Positions 50,324 to 63,783 of a stretch of 64,000 bases of DNA are shown here, in pieces. Position numbers and translations under genes: made by a program. A model generated the notes under the pieces. That model made no database searches and was not told where the DNA came from. It saw nothing but the letters and a program-made list of their open reading frames with translations. Numbering within the stretch: position 1 is the stretch's first letter; every line of letters starts with the position of its first letter. Source of the DNA: Zonotrichia leucophrys gambelii (Eukaryota > Chordata > Aves > Passeriformes > Passerellidae); NCBI RefSeq assembly GCF_028769735.1, contig NC_088170.1, forward strand, positions 51,369,585 to 51,433,584, written 5' to 3'.

Positions 50324-53300
50324 ATGTCTATTTATGATAACTATGAAAGTATTCAAAGAACTTCAGAATTAACAGTATTTCTTCCTTAAATATGACAAAA
50401 GCAATGACCTGAAAAGATATTTCACATTTCACAACCTTTGCAGAAGCCATATTTATGCTTTTACTGTAATTGAAAGCCTTCTTTTATAGACTTCCCTGTC
50501 ATGTCCCTAGCAGAAGTTACTATACAACAGAATAGCATACACTTGATTTGTTCTCATCACTTCCATTTCCTATAAAAACTGGTGTACTATCAATTAACAG
50601 TCTATTATGTTTCATCATTAAAGTGAATAATGTTATTGCTTTAACATAAAATTAGTGTATTTTACAACATGTTTCTTATATCATCATAGTCTATTAATAG
50701 TCCTGGCACCTATTGTCAAAGGCTCATAAAAGCTACTGGACACCAGGGAGCAGTTTTTGTGGCTTCAGAAAAACAATTTTCATTTAACCTCTTTCACATT
50801 GCCTTTAGTGCTCTTACAGCAATATCCATTCTCTGTAAATGGATCAAAATAAGGCTTGTTGATGGGTAAATGTTCCATGGAATTGCATATGCCCAAACAT
50901 TTGCTATCATGCAAACCAAGAAAAAAATAAATCTCAAGGCAGTGAGTAAAAGGCAGAATAAGTATTAGATGTGAACAGTGAACACTGGAAGTAATCCCTT
51001 TCCTTCTCTCTTCTATGTGTGAATATGTTTGTCTTGGTGCTTTTAAAGACTGGCAATTCCTAGAGCAAAGCTGAAGATTTTGCTTTATGGTTTCTACATT
51101 ACACAGACGTTATTGTTTCACAGTAATTTTGTTGGTTTGTAGCCTTACTTGATTTCCCTTCCCAGCTATGATTCTTTTCAACAATGTAAATTCAACTCTT
51201 AAAATCTATACATGCTATCTATAAATCATAACAAACAGAGCAAACAACATTAATCAACTTCATGTAGCAATGAAACTCTTTTCTTTGAATTCGTTCTAAT
51301 TCTGTGAAGTTTGGGGTTGACTTCTTGGCAAAGAATAAATCAAAACAATTCCATAAGATTTACTTTCTGTCTCCTGACATTCTAGTTTTTGGATGATTGT
51401 CCTCAGTCCTCATGCAGATGTCCCAGTAAATTTCTCTGGGCTGTAGAAATATATGTGAGAATTTCAAAATACATAGCTAAATAACTTTGGAACATTTTCT
51501 ACAACAACTTGATGCACTGGTGTGGTACCAATGATCAGAAGATCACTAGTTAAAGGAGAGGCAGAGTGTAAAAAGCAGGAAAGAACTTTATGAGTTAAAG
51601 GGGGTTTCTTCTCCATTGTTTGGCAGTTTTTTAATAACTTGAGAAAGTAATAAGTTACAGTGTTGTTTATTATTATCAACACCACCCTCCTGTAGTGTAA
51701 ATCAAGCAAGAACAAACTACTAATGCAAATTGCAACCTAAATAGTTTACTCAAAGAAAAAGATGATGAAGGAAATTTTTAGTTTGAGATTTTCTCCCTAT
51801 TTGTCATTTAGCAAGAGCAATCAGCTATTTAAGCCTGAATCAGTACTCAAATTCAGTATTCATTCACATATTTAATGTCCTTAACCCTGATTTTCATTTG
51901 GGTCCTCAAGCTGTGCAACTACCAGTATCTGGAAAAACTTCTCAGAGCAAGACAACAAGACAATGCTCCTGGTCCTGTCCTGCCTTCCAGGGGCGTGGTA
52001 GAGAACCGTTCTTCTCTCCATGCAAAAATCCCATCAATGAGCTAAAACAGGTATTAAGTTGACCTATTTCACTTTGCTTTTTAACAAAAGATGGCAAAAT
52101 ACTTGCACATATGGCTGGGGCCCACTATCTAAATTAGCATGTCAAGTGTAGTACTGCTTGTGAGTTTTTTCCTATTCCCATCCAAAATTAAATTTTTCAG
52201 CTTAACACCTTTTATTAGTTAAACTATCAGTTGAGTAAAAGAATACCTTTCACTTCACATTGGGAAAGAAGGTGGAGGAGAAGCAATGGTGTGGCTATGG
52301 AAGCACAACCACCAGCTGAATGGTAAATCCCTCCCCATCTGATCACACTCTTGTATTTATGTGCCGCAATTTTGTTAGGATGTTATCCAGGTCAAAGGCC
52401 TACATTATGGCCTAAGTGACACATGCTGTTTGTCAGGATCAGATCCAATCTACCCAGTGTGTAGGCAAACTAAGCACAACACTCTGTGAGAATGTTACAG
52501 AAATCATTAATATGCATAATTATTTATTAGGAAGTAAACATTTATTATATGATATTGTACTTACAAAGGCTAAAAAAAAAACCTAATAAAAGGAATAATT
52601 TTTAAAATGGCAGAAACTTTCAAATGTATGACCTCATTTCTGGAAAAGACAAATAGAATTTTTCTCAAAGTAAAATATCTTAAGTTGAGCTCATATCCTT
52701 AGTAAAAAAGTCTGAGTTCACACATCATTAGATGAACTGGGCTGCCTTTATTGTGTTGAATTAAAAGAAACCATGATATATCTTAGCTGAAGATCAGAAC
52801 CTTAACCCATATGTGTAACTCAATACTTGAAAGTGAAATCTCAACTTTATTGAGAGTGCTTGGGTGGTTCTTTCATTTCATATGTGATTAAGTGTTTTCC
52901 TGCATTAAAATACAAAAGAAAAGGAGTCAGATATGGAAAGCTCAATATTGCACAGTACTTATCACTTTCAATTTTATGGAAGCCAATTCAGGCTGAAGAA
53001 TTTCAGTATATCCAGGACCAATGTCTGGAGAGCAATCAACTCACAAATATTAGACATGTATTTTGTCAAATTTTAAAAATGTGTTACAAGTTTTGAAATC
53101 TTGTGCATATATTATTTTCTTTAACATCCGAATGAACCATTTGACACACTGAATTAAATTTAATTTCCTAATATCTCTTGATCTTAGAAGAGCTTTCAGA
53201 TATATAAACACATGCAATTAAAGAGACACTGACACCATCACATTTCACTTGAAAAATTCCTATAAATTATTCTGTAGAGAGCATGTTCAGTGGACTGAAA

Positions 53301-55314
53301 TCTGTCAAAAAGTCTATAACAAAGAGTAATGAAAATTAACAATTACATAAGTAGATCGGTGGTATCTTGTGCTGACTCTAGAGGCCAGAATTCTGATCTT
53401 CATTTAATATGCTCATTGATAAATTGGAAAAGATTTGAGAAAGTGGATAAAGCACAGAGATGATATTAAATGAAAGGATCTGAGGCAACTTTTCAAGATC
53501 AAGATGTACACAAAAAGTTCCTGGATAAGTGTGAATAAAGAGAATAAATTATGTTGATATGCAGCATCAATTTTGCAAATTGCTTGTTTGAATATATTTC
53601 TGCTGTGGATTACTGCTGCAATCACTTTCCAATTTTTCTTTCTCTTTATGAATCTTCATTGACTAGTTCCTGAATGGACTCTAGAGGTGCTTTTCAAAAT
53701 ATTCACTTTATCTAAAATTGGGCATTAATATACAGCATAATAATCTCAAGAACTCTTAATACACATGCAGATAATATCAGACTTTATTTTACTCCCTGTT
53801 TTCAGTAGGCAATGGATATACATTAGAATAAATACATGGATCATCTAGAGAAAATTCCAGACACAACTAAAGGATATGAGTTTATTTTTAAAAGTTCACA
53901 GAAGGAAAAATTGCTGCAGGTTTGACAAGGTACTAAAAATATTCCCTAATATTTTCATGTTCTTTTTGCACAAGCAGAAATTAGGAATTAGTGCAGTGTG
54001 AAAATGATCAATTCTGTATTTTTCAAATTTCAATTTCGAACTTCTTCATTTGATCTCTACAAGGTTATGATTTCTGGAAGACAAATTTTTCTTTGGATGC
54101 TTCTCTAAGTAACATAAAAAAACCCAAACCAAGCAGTGTTGTAGAACACCCAAAATGAGACAATCACCTAGCCAACCTTAAGTACATACATCTGACTGCT
54201 TCATCTATTGTGCTCCTGGAATTTATGGTAAAAAGCAGGCCTCTCTGAGGCTTCACCCATTTTGTTCTAAAGTAGGTATTTAATATAAGACAGAAAAATT
54301 ATTAATTCCTAAAGTTCTCAGTTTTCTATTTTTTAGACAGAAACATTTCATTCCATAAATATGAATGGATAATATTTTGATGTTTTTACAGTATTTCATT
54401 CACATTATTTTAGTCAAATGAAGTTTCATTAGCATCAATGAATTTGTCTAAACATTTGGCACATGTTTTGAAAAAATTATCTTGATTCAAACTTTTTAAT
54501 CCTGTCTGCTTATTTCTCATGTGTAATGCTTTAAGGCATTTCCTTGTAATTAAATTTTCTTTGTAATTGCCCACTGCTAAACAATGTTCTTTCTTACAGT
54601 TTAAATTAACGTAATGAAAAACCAACATAAAGAAAAAACAGATAGATAGCATGAATAGCAATTTGTAAATTCCTTTTATAGTGCCAGAAATAGCTTGTTT
54701 TGGCTATTTTAGCCATTAAGCTTGCTGCTGCTGGACAATAATCTTAGCAGGATGTTTGAAATGTTAACTTCAATACAGCTGGTTGTTTTCCCATTTAAAG
54801 TCCTTTGCTTTTCACAGTCACTGAAGCTCAAGCATTTATATCCTTGTTGCATCTCTTGATGTTGAGCCATTATCTGCTTTTTGGGTAGGAAGCTGATGTG
54901 GTACAAATAAGCAGAGCAATAAATCATTTCATCACCTTTGTTTAATGCCTTGAAGCCCTTTCACTCCTTTTTTTCCCCTCTCCAACCAGAGACAGTGATC
55001 AGCTTCAAGAAAAATGAGAAAAGCACAATCAGAGCTCTCTGCAGGCTTCCTAGGTCCTTGAACACTGGAATGTTAATGATCAGATCTTTTTTTTTTCACT
55101 GCTCAAGTGCTAATACAAGGTTCTAAAGGACAGAGAATGCTCAAATTTGCTGTTGTATTACTGACAACAAGAACAAAAGGTTTACAGACACAAAATATAG
55201 TCCACATATTTGAATGAGGAAGGCTGCTAAATTCATAAAACGCTTGAAGGAATGCTGCTAACAAACAAATTCTTTCTTTGTCACTGTGTTTGCCTAAGGA
55301 ATTGGTATGCTCCA

Positions 55315-55655
55315 AATCCCAAGAACTGCAGACCTTATTGCTCTCTACAACTCCCTGAAAGGAGGTTTTAGTAGGGTGGATGTCAGCCTCTTCCAGGCAA
55401 CAAGTGACAGGACAAGAGGAAAAGGCCTCAAGCTGCACCAGGGGAGCTTCAGGTTGGACATTGGCAGGAGTTTCTCCATGAAAAGGCATGTTAAACATTG
55501 GAGTGGACTGCTGAAGGAAGTGTTCAAGAGACAACTGAGTGTGGTGCTTACTGCTATGGTTTAGTTGACAAAGTGGGGGTCAGTCAAAGGCTGGACTCAA
55601 GGATCTTAGAGATCCAACCCAAATGATTTTGTGATTTTGTGTTTCTGTGATTCTG
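55315..55655 (+). pseudogene. CR1 LINE 3' end with ORF2 C-terminus
   Basis: Plus-strand CR1. The frame at 55307-55564 still reads as the ORF2 C-terminal segment: [39 protein letters not shown] and [22 protein letters not shown]1 copies have equivalent blocks in the same order. The 3' untranslated region follows, including ATGGTTTAGTTGACAAAGTG, and the element ends in GATTTTGTGATTTTGTGTTT and TGATTCTG octamers at about 55655. Within the coding part the frame is unbroken for 85 codons, so this is one of the better-kept copies here, but it is 5'-truncated and lacks the catalytic domains, so it is inactive. Confidence 0.9.
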
Positions 55656-57394
55656 AGAAGACAAAAATAGAAACCATAAAAAAGAACAACACACCAAAAA
55701 ACCCCAGCAAACAAACAGCAGTACCTCAGAACAAATGAACAAAACCAATCCAAAAAACAGTGGAGAAATTATTTTTCCCCAAAGATAGTTATCTAAAATG
55801 TGATATTCTGATATGGGATATTTGACTAAGCTCTCTACAGAGAGCAGAGACTTTTAGAAGTATGTCTAACATCTGTGGGAGTAACTTCCAATTGCACTTA
55901 GTTCTTACTTTTGATTGAAGGGGACATTAAGATGGTTAGGTCAGGTTAGAAAATGAATTTGAAAATCAATGTACAAATACCATTCAAAACAGTAATTATG
56001 TTAGATTGCACCATGCATCAATCTGGTGGTGGATTCTCTGTGTACTTCTTTAGGAGACAGAGCAAAATATATCTGTCAAAAATATTAGGTGAAAAATACA
56101 TCCAAATCTGTATTTTATTAGTTCTTTGTATTCTCTCCTATGGTCTGGCTGTTTGCAGCTCCTGGATAGTGTAGATGGGAGTAATTGAACCACATGCAGA
56201 CACAGCTGATGAGGACATGATCCCTGGCAAATAGAAAGGAAAAGGCACTTTCAGGGTTGTGATTCATTTCATTCTAAAGCAGACTTCTAAAATAATCTGG
56301 ATTAATTATCCCCATTTGTCTAGACATGACTACAAATTCAATATCAGGTAGCTAGTAAAAGCACAAAGATTTACTGCAGAAACATTTTAAGTTATCTAAT
56401 GTTATTCCTCTCCAGTGACATGTTATTTCAGATAAATGGTTTATTTAGGATCTACTAAAGATTTGATTAAGTCTTTTCTAGGTGTATCTAAAACAGGTTT
56501 AACCTGGCTGTGTGAAATCCTAATAGTGTATTTCCTAGTGTGTTTCCATGGCAGAGCCAACCTCAGCAGAGAGCTATTTTCACAGCTTCAAAAGCTGGCT
56601 TTGAATCTGAGGTCTGCTGTGCTAGGCTGTCAGTGCTGGTTACCTAAAAGTTAGTCTCAGAAGTTTTGATCTTGTCTTAGGCTGCATGCACATATAAAGC
56701 ATCACAGTTTAACAGTGCTTTGGGCAACATTCATTTCAGCAATTCTTGTTTCCTGTGAACTTTTTAATAACCAACCACTTTTAATCTCCTCCATCCAGGT
56801 TATTTGGCTTGAGGAGTGCCTAAGGCCTAGCAGGATTAGCTTTTTTATTTTTTTCCTTCTTTTTTTTTTATTTTTAGCTTTCCTGGTGCATTCTTTAGGA
56901 ACTGAAGTAAAAAATACTTTGTGAATTTGAGGCTTCATGTAGCAAGTATTTTTCTGAGCTCCAAGGCTGAAAAAATTCTGTTTCTATGGACTTTGAACAG
57001 TTATAACTCTTAAACCACTGATTTTCTTCTATACACCAAAGAAGGTATTTTAGAAAGAAGTTGAATAGAGTGAGCAGTTTTATGTATTTGAATAAATAGT
57101 CTAAAATGGAATCTTAAATTAAACTTTATGTATAGTGATGCTGCTTGGCATTTGCTCTTTTTTTTTCCTTTTGCATGTTTTCTGTATTCTCCACACATAT
57201 ATTTGTAGCTCGGTTCACTATTGTATTCATAGCTCGTTTTCCCAGTACTTTTCCATGGCCTTTGCCCAAGACAAAACAAATTCCAGAGCCCTAAGCACTG
57301 GGAGGTACAAGGCTCCGTGCTATCTTGATTTTTCCTGGGAACCAAGGCTGAGAACAACTCTTGGAGATACATTTCATGAACAAAGTACAGCTAG
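55656..57394. other. Unique A+T-rich noncoding sequence
   Basis: No gene recognised. Frames at 56436-56654 and 57010-57372 have no recognised domain. Confidence 0.5.
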
Positions 57395-57640
57395 TGCTGA
57401 AGGGGGGCTCCAGAGAAGGGACTTGACCTGGGGGGGAATTACATCACCACTTATCCTCTTAATTGATGCTTTTTGTCAATTATGCTAATTTCCCAAAACC
57501 TATAAGTGTGTACTCATCCTTGCAAGAGTGGGCTTTTGTTGGCATCTTTCCATAACTGCCCCTGAAGACCTTCATTAAAGATCCTCTTTTATATTACCTC
57601 CTTACTAAATTTATCTTGAGTTTCATTTTCAAGTTGGGCA
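57395..57640 (+). mobile_element. Possible LTR 3' half
   Basis: The order is LTR-like. A G-rich segment is followed by ATGCTAATTTCCCAAAACC, a TATAAG box at 57501-57506, a leader of about 65 bases, and ATTAAA at 57574-57579. It ends near GAGTTTCATTTTCAAGTTGG at 57638. The left limit is not defined and no target duplication was found. The identification is by layout and general resemblance to avian LTRs. Confidence 0.42.
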
Positions 57641-60600
57641 AAAAGCAGCAATAGCATATTAAAAATCCTTACCCCTTTACAGTATTGTAATACATTTACA
57701 ATCCTCAAAATATTCATTTATGACAGAAATAAAACCTACCACATTGCTTAAAACATTGCTGTACCCAACTAAAAGTCAAAAAATCCCAAGAAAGATCAGA
57801 AAAAAATAAAACTAAATGATCTTCCCTTATATTGTGGTAGGGTTTCCATGGGTACAGTCTTCAGGTGCTCTTGTATCTATTCTGAAATAGTGGAGAGTGC
57901 CACAGGAATGTGGCTTTTTTCTATGTAGTGCAAGGAACACCATTTGCTCTGTTCACTAATGGAGGAAAAGCTTCAGTGAACTTTTTCAGTTACATCACTT
58001 AAAGTTTAAATGAGTCTTGTTCGTGTTGAAATCCTCTAGTGTAACACTACTTGAAGTCAGGGACAGACTGTCCAGTGACATGGTACTAAAGATGTAAGTC
58101 TGTGTTTTGGCTACAAACATACTTATAAAACACCTAAAATTAATTTACCTTTACAGATAACTCTGCTCAGGCTTGTCAAGTTTCCAAATGCAAACCGAAG
58201 TCACATCTCTGTTCATCTAAGAACACACAGTCATGCCTGATAATGTTCATCTCTTCCCTTGCACCAAATCTCAGCAATGAAACACAGAGCTAACGGAGCA
58301 TTTGGGTTATAGTAAATATATTGGCAGAAAAGCTGCTGGCAGCAAGGTATGTGGAATAATAAAATCTTCCTAGGCTGCTTAATCCAGTTGTGTGCATGAG
58401 TATGTAAGAATACATACCTGACACATAGAGAAACAGCAGCCCTAGTCCTTATTGCTCATTTTGCTTTGTGTCTCCATTCCTGCATTCACACATCTACCTC
58501 CACGGAATACACGAAGGAGGGTTCTGCCTCTGAGTGCACAGTTTTTATCAACAAATTAGAGTGATCTGATATATAACACCTATTCTCTTCATAGAACCCT
58601 GAACCTTTCTTTGTGCATTTAAATGACTGTTTTGAACTCTCTAATTTAGTGACTGGTTATCTATATTTAAGGTCTTGGCTTCATAGTGAAAAAAATGCAT
58701 ACAAATGGAAGCTAAAAAAACTAACCCCAGGAATTATCATAAAGACCAAATCCCAGATCCATCTAGTTTAGAATATTTCTTTTCCCAGTGACAATAGCCA
58801 TTATCAGATCACACAGAAAGGCATAAGCTTCTGCCTTTAGAAACCAGACATCGGTTTGAACCACAGAGCACAAGATTTATTATTAATTTTTTTTTAACGT
58901 AAGTTCTTCATGTCTGCTGTTTGTTGATGACTCACTTTTTGACAAATGCTGCACTTTAATCCAATGAGGTCTGAGTGAAAATCTTTTCTTTTTGTCATGA
59001 ATTTAATATAGCCACAATTTAAAGGAAATTGGTTTAGAAACTGGATTTATAAATCATCTCGTCAAATCATCTAAAATTGGACTTGTTCAAAAGTGGAGTA
59101 TTATTATTCGTATAAGAATCTACCTTATTTTCATTCTTCAATGCACTAACATTTCAAATGAATGAAATTGAAGTCCACTGTTGCAATTTTCTTTTCCTAG
59201 TCTATTATTATGGTGTATCACATATATTTCAATACTAATAAAGCTTTATTGCTTTACATCTCGAATATGATGAATTTTAGTTTAGCTTTTTGGCTGGCAG
59301 CCAAAGAAAATTATCTAACTTTTACTGGGAAGATGAGGGTGTGGGGGGGCAGAGTTACATTTGTATGTTTCATTTGTTCTAGGATGCTTAAGTCTTGTCT
59401 TTTTTTTGCAAAGCTACCTTTTGCTGATATAATTAGTTCAAACAAGTTTATAAAATTAAACAGACCAGCACATACATTTGTGGTGTAAATGTCTTAGTTG
59501 AGAATGTTTAGGTATGATGAGTTAGCACTTTGAAATACAGGCAGCTGGCATATGATTGCATTGTGTGTTGGGTTTTAATAAAGGCAATAATTTGATAATA
59601 CTAATGCACTTTTTTCTAGATTCACTGGCTACAGTCTAAGAAAAGAAGGATATTTATAGCTATTTGGAAAAAAACTTAGCCTTCAGTAATGATAAATTTT
59701 TAGTTAACTGTTTAATCAAAGGCCAGTTTAAGTTTGATCTAGTTAAATTTGATTTGGTTCCTGCAGTCTGAAATGTTACTCTTACACTAAACAATTCCTT
59801 TTAACTGAAAAAAAAAATTCTAATAAATAAAATAATAAAAAGCGTTGTGCAAAATTCAGCTAAAAATTCATCAGATTATGGAAGCTCAGCTCAAAATCTT
59901 TGAGCCAAGTCAAAATAAAAGAAACATGGAGTACTAATTTTGTTATTTGCTCTTTCTTTGAATTTTTTTTTCTTCTTTAAACTGAAAAAAAGAAAAACAA
60001 CTCCACTTAAAATTTATTTTCATCATTAATCGAAAAATAAAACAGTCAATGAGATTTTTTTTCCTTGGAAGTGTTTTCATTTAGGAAATAATAATACACC
60101 TCTCTTTAAGAATAATTACTTTGGTGATTATAGTCTAGTCTGTTATAGATCCTACAGATCTCAGCTCTATTTGCTGGACTGGAAACAGTGGCAGAGTTAT
60201 TCCTCAGCTGCTAGATTTGCAGAACAATTGCTAGAAATGTAGGATTTTCTCAGCCAACAGCCTTAGAGGAAAGTAGTTTCAGGATACTCACATGGATTCT
60301 CCCCTGCACAAAATCAATTTTTGTATTTTCTTACCTGTCTTGAAAAGTTAATATCTTTTCCCACTCCACAAAACTGGCATTTTCAAGAAGGATCTTTTTG
60401 GGTAGGATAAGCATGCCTAGTGAAAAATCTGAGGCATTCTATTTCAGCTCTTTGCATCATTTATAATTCCTCTAGTATTTTAGTTTGTCTTCTTGGTGGC
60501 GCTGTAATTCCTTCATGTAAAACCATATTAGGTGATGAACCTCAGGAAATTTATTTTCCAGTTATTTCTTGACAAACTATCAAACCATGAATTAGCCACT

Positions 60601-63145
60601 TATGTGCTAAACTGCAAACCATGAAGCCACATATTGGTGACCTGAATTCTCCGTTCTACAGCCAGGTGATTAATTGGAGGCAAAAAGTCCAGCGCTAAGG
60701 GAGGCAGTGCACAGCTCAGATTCAAGAGTAGCTGAGTTGGCCATGAGGCTGTTTTGAGGATATTCAGGAGAAAGTTGTTTCTACTGCTTTGGGAGATGAA
60801 ACGTGAATTGCTTTCATGAGCATCAGAGCAGTCATCTTTGCATAGGCTACTTTTCACACTTATCCTACTTTTCTCAGAGAGGATCCCTTGAGATCCTCAG
60901 AGAATTTGCTTTTTTTAGTGTCCTCGTATTTTTATTCAGAAATAGTCTTAAAATTGGAAGCATCTATATAGCTTCAATTTTACTTTTCAGTAGTATCCAG
61001 TTTGCAGGAGTTACTTTTGTTTTTAACAAAACAGTTTTGAAAAACTAAACTAGGAATAAGAAATAGAAATAATTGCATTGGGAATTGAGAAATTAATAAA
61101 ATTCTAGAATTTTTTTTATATAGAAGTATTGTATTTAGTTATAGAATCACTACAATGAATGCAAAAATGTAGTATATGAAGAGAATGAGAAGTGATTAAT
61201 ATGACTATGACCACAATTACCAGATAGGAAATTATACAAGAACAAAACCAGATATTTTTCTTAGGGGTAGTAATTTTGGGAGTAGATAACTTCATGATCT
61301 AACAGACTGATAAAGGAGCTGACATTATGATACTGCCATGGAAAGGCACAGTGTGCTGGCTGAGAGATGTGAAAACTGCCAAGTTTGCAGCACAAACCTG
61401 AGGGAAATTAGCTGAGTTCAAGGGGAGGTTGCATAGCATTCAACGGATAACGAATTTTTGTCTGGAGCCTCTATTCTGTCTGCTTGTGGCTTCATTAAAT
61501 GACTTCCTCCAAAGCTGCTGAAAGTTGCTGACTCCATTTTGCTTCACAGGTATTAATTAAGCCCTAACAAATCAGATGGCAGTTTGCCCTGCTGCTTTCA
61601 GCTGCAACAGGGAAAAAAGAAGTCGATGCACTCCTAAATTGCAGTGACTACATTGCTGATTCATAGTCAATATGCTTTTGTATTACACAATTTATTTGGG
61701 TTCCTGCTAGTGAAGCTCCCACTCTTACATGACGCAGCCATCTAAAATCTCTTATACAACCATTGTGTGCCCATCTCTTTATCCCACTATCCATAATCAA
61801 CAATATAGAAAAACTAGTTTTTATCTATTTGTGTTTCCTTGCAGAGACTTTTAATTATCACTGCCTCCTGTAAAACCTGATGGATAGTAGAGTGGGAGAG
61901 AGAAAGGGCACAAACATATTTTAACAGTCTATTTGTCCTTGTGTTGCATCCAATCCAGGCATCTAGCACATGATTTGTTCAGAGCATTTCTTACCTTAAG
62001 TGATTGTGTCCAAAAATTATTTTACTCCCATCTATATCATCCTTTCTCTATGCATATGTCTGTTTCTGTGGTTCTTGTAGTTTTTTGTCCTCTCTTATCC
62101 ATTCTCTTGGCAGCATTTTGCAGCAAATATCAAGACTGAGTGAGACAAGCACAGTACCAGAAGTCCTACATTTTTTGTTGACATTCAAAACTCCTCTTTT
62201 TCCCTTTGTTGACATTCAAAACTCCTCCCTATTCAATGTTTTCTGTTAATTCATTAATGTTACATTTTCACCTCTCATTAGTCACTTTTGGAGATGTCAA
62301 ACAAGGCTTGGGACTCATCCCCAGAGATTCTCCAATAGACACTAGTCTCCCAACAGATGGACTACAGCTGACTACTTTCCTACAACCTTTCTAAGATTTA
62401 AAGGCTAGACTCCAGCCTTTGTGGAAAAAAAAAGCTTTACAACTTCATGTGATAATGAGTCATGTTGTAGCTCACACACAATTTAGCATTTGTTAAAAAC
62501 AATTTATTGAATGCTAAAATATTGCAAGAAATATTTCTGTTTTCAGAGAAATCTATCTAATGTGCTGCAGTAGAACATATTGTTTATTTTTTTACCTCTA
62601 TTTTTTGTACTATATTTTCTTCTCATAATCAGCTAGATTTCCCTAAATATTTGTATTTTTTCTACTTCACCTTTCCTCCAGCTCCTGATAGCACAGACAG
62701 ACAACGCAGAACAAAAGCAATGCTTATTCAAAGTAACTCTAAGATTTTCAGGGAAGCAGGAATAATAGTGACCAATGTTTATCACCTGCCAAAACTCCAG
62801 AAATTCCCAGTTTATGTCTGGAGACATTCACATCTTTTTGATGCTTAACCCTAAGATATGAGATTAAACTTCAATAAGTGTAAGAGACTAAACTGAATTT
62901 TAACAGCTTTCAGTGTTTTTTATTTGTGCTCAGTGCTATTCTCTTTCAGACTCATAAATCAAAGAATGTCTGTTTGGAATAGGATCTGCACCTTTGTACC
63001 GCTACAAGCATTCAATAGCATAAATGAATGCAACATATATATTTTAAATTTATGCTTTATATCTTAATTCCCACCTTTTTATTATTCTTACTTAATATAT
63101 CAAAAAAAGTGTTGTAAAGCATTCGTCATTTGATCCAGTGTGTTT
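57641..63145. other. Unique A+T-rich noncoding sequence
   Basis: No gene recognised over 5.5 kb. A two-copy 31-bp tandem duplication is at 62175-62236. Confidence 0.5.
62175..62236. repeat. Two-copy 31-bp tandem duplication
   Basis: TTGTTGACATTCAAAACTCC starts at 62175 and again at 62206. The first 22 bases of each unit are identical, and the rest (CTTTTTCCCT against CCTATTCAAT) differs, so either the second copy is partial or the tail has diverged. Confidence 0.85.
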
Positions 63146-63150
63146 GTTAT
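63146..63150. repeat. Target-site duplication, left copy (GTTAT)
   Basis: GTTAT abuts the LTR start and recurs at 63779-63783 directly after the LTR end. Five bases is typical of ERVL-type integration. Confidence 0.85.
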
Positions 63151-63778
63151 TGCCCTGGTTGTGGCTGTGATAAAGTTAATTTTCAAAATTAATTTGAAAT
63201 TAACTTTGAAACAAAGTTAATTGTTAAAACAAACTTTAAAAAGTTAATTTTTCAAGTTAATTTTTTATCAACTACTATGGGATCTGGTTTGGATCTGTGA
63301 CCAAAACAGTGTTTGTAGCACAGGGATATTTTCATGCTATCTGGGCTGTGCTTACTCAGGCCTTTTCTCCTGCTCACCCAACTCTACCAGGAGGGAGGCT
63401 GGGGTGCACAAGGAGCCGTGAGGGGACACAGCCTGACCTCAACTGACCCAAGGGATATTTCAGACTATATGGCAGTAAAGGCGGGGGAAGGAGAAGGATG
63501 GAAGGGTGTTCAGAGTGATGGGGATTGTCTTCCCAAGTAACTATTGCACATGATGGAGCCCTGCTTTCCTGGAGATGGCAGAACAGCTTCTGCCTGTGGG
63601 GCCTGGTGAATGAATTCCTTGTTTTGTGTGTGTGGCTTTTGCTTTACCTATTAAACTCTCTTTATCTCAATCCATGGGTTTTCACACTTTTTCCTCATAT
63701 TCTCTCCCCAGCTTGACTGGGGGAGAGTGGAGGAGTGGCTGGGTGGCATTTAATTTTCGGCTGGGTTAAGCCCTGACA
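63151..63778 (+). mobile_element. ERVL-type solo LTR
   Basis: A 628-bp LTR starting TGCCCTGGTTGTGGCTG and ending GGGTTAAGCCCTGACA, flanked by GTTAT on both sides. Recognisable avian LTR wording includes CTGACCCAAGGGATATTTCA, TTTACCTATTAAACTCTCTT with an ATTAAA signal (63650-63655), ATCTCAATCCATGGGTTTTC and GGGGGAGAGTGGAGGAGTGG near the 3' end. The usual TATA region around 63470 has been replaced by G-rich sequence. The 5' part carries an unusual run of AAGTTAATT motifs. Only one LTR and no internal genes are present, so this is a solo LTR on the plus strand. The nearby short frames (63334-63540, 63525-63716) are LTR sequence. Confidence 0.88.
63173..63262. repeat. AAGTTAATT microrepeat cluster within the LTR
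   Basis: Direct copies of AAGTTAATT start at 63173, 63214, 63241 and 63254, and one inverted copy (AATTAACTT) at 63198. The inverted copy and the second direct copy form a perfect 11-bp stem with an AAA loop at 63198-63222. Confidence 0.85.
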
Positions 63779-63783
63779 GTTAT
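63779..63783. repeat. Target-site duplication, right copy (GTTAT)
   Basis: Second copy of the 5-bp duplication, identical to the left one. Confidence 0.85.

Larger units (their letters stand above)
44896..55314. other. Long unique A+T-rich noncoding stretch
   Basis: Over 10 kb without a recognised gene. It contains a two-copy 23-bp tandem duplication at 50281-50323 and a T16 tract at 48452-48467. The frame 47067-47366 (minus, 99 codons) has donor-like GTAAGT sequences at both ends but no acceptor or recognisable domain. A few moderately G+C-rich patches (46480-46700, 48180-48310, 51900-52030) have no assigned identity. Confidence 0.5.
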
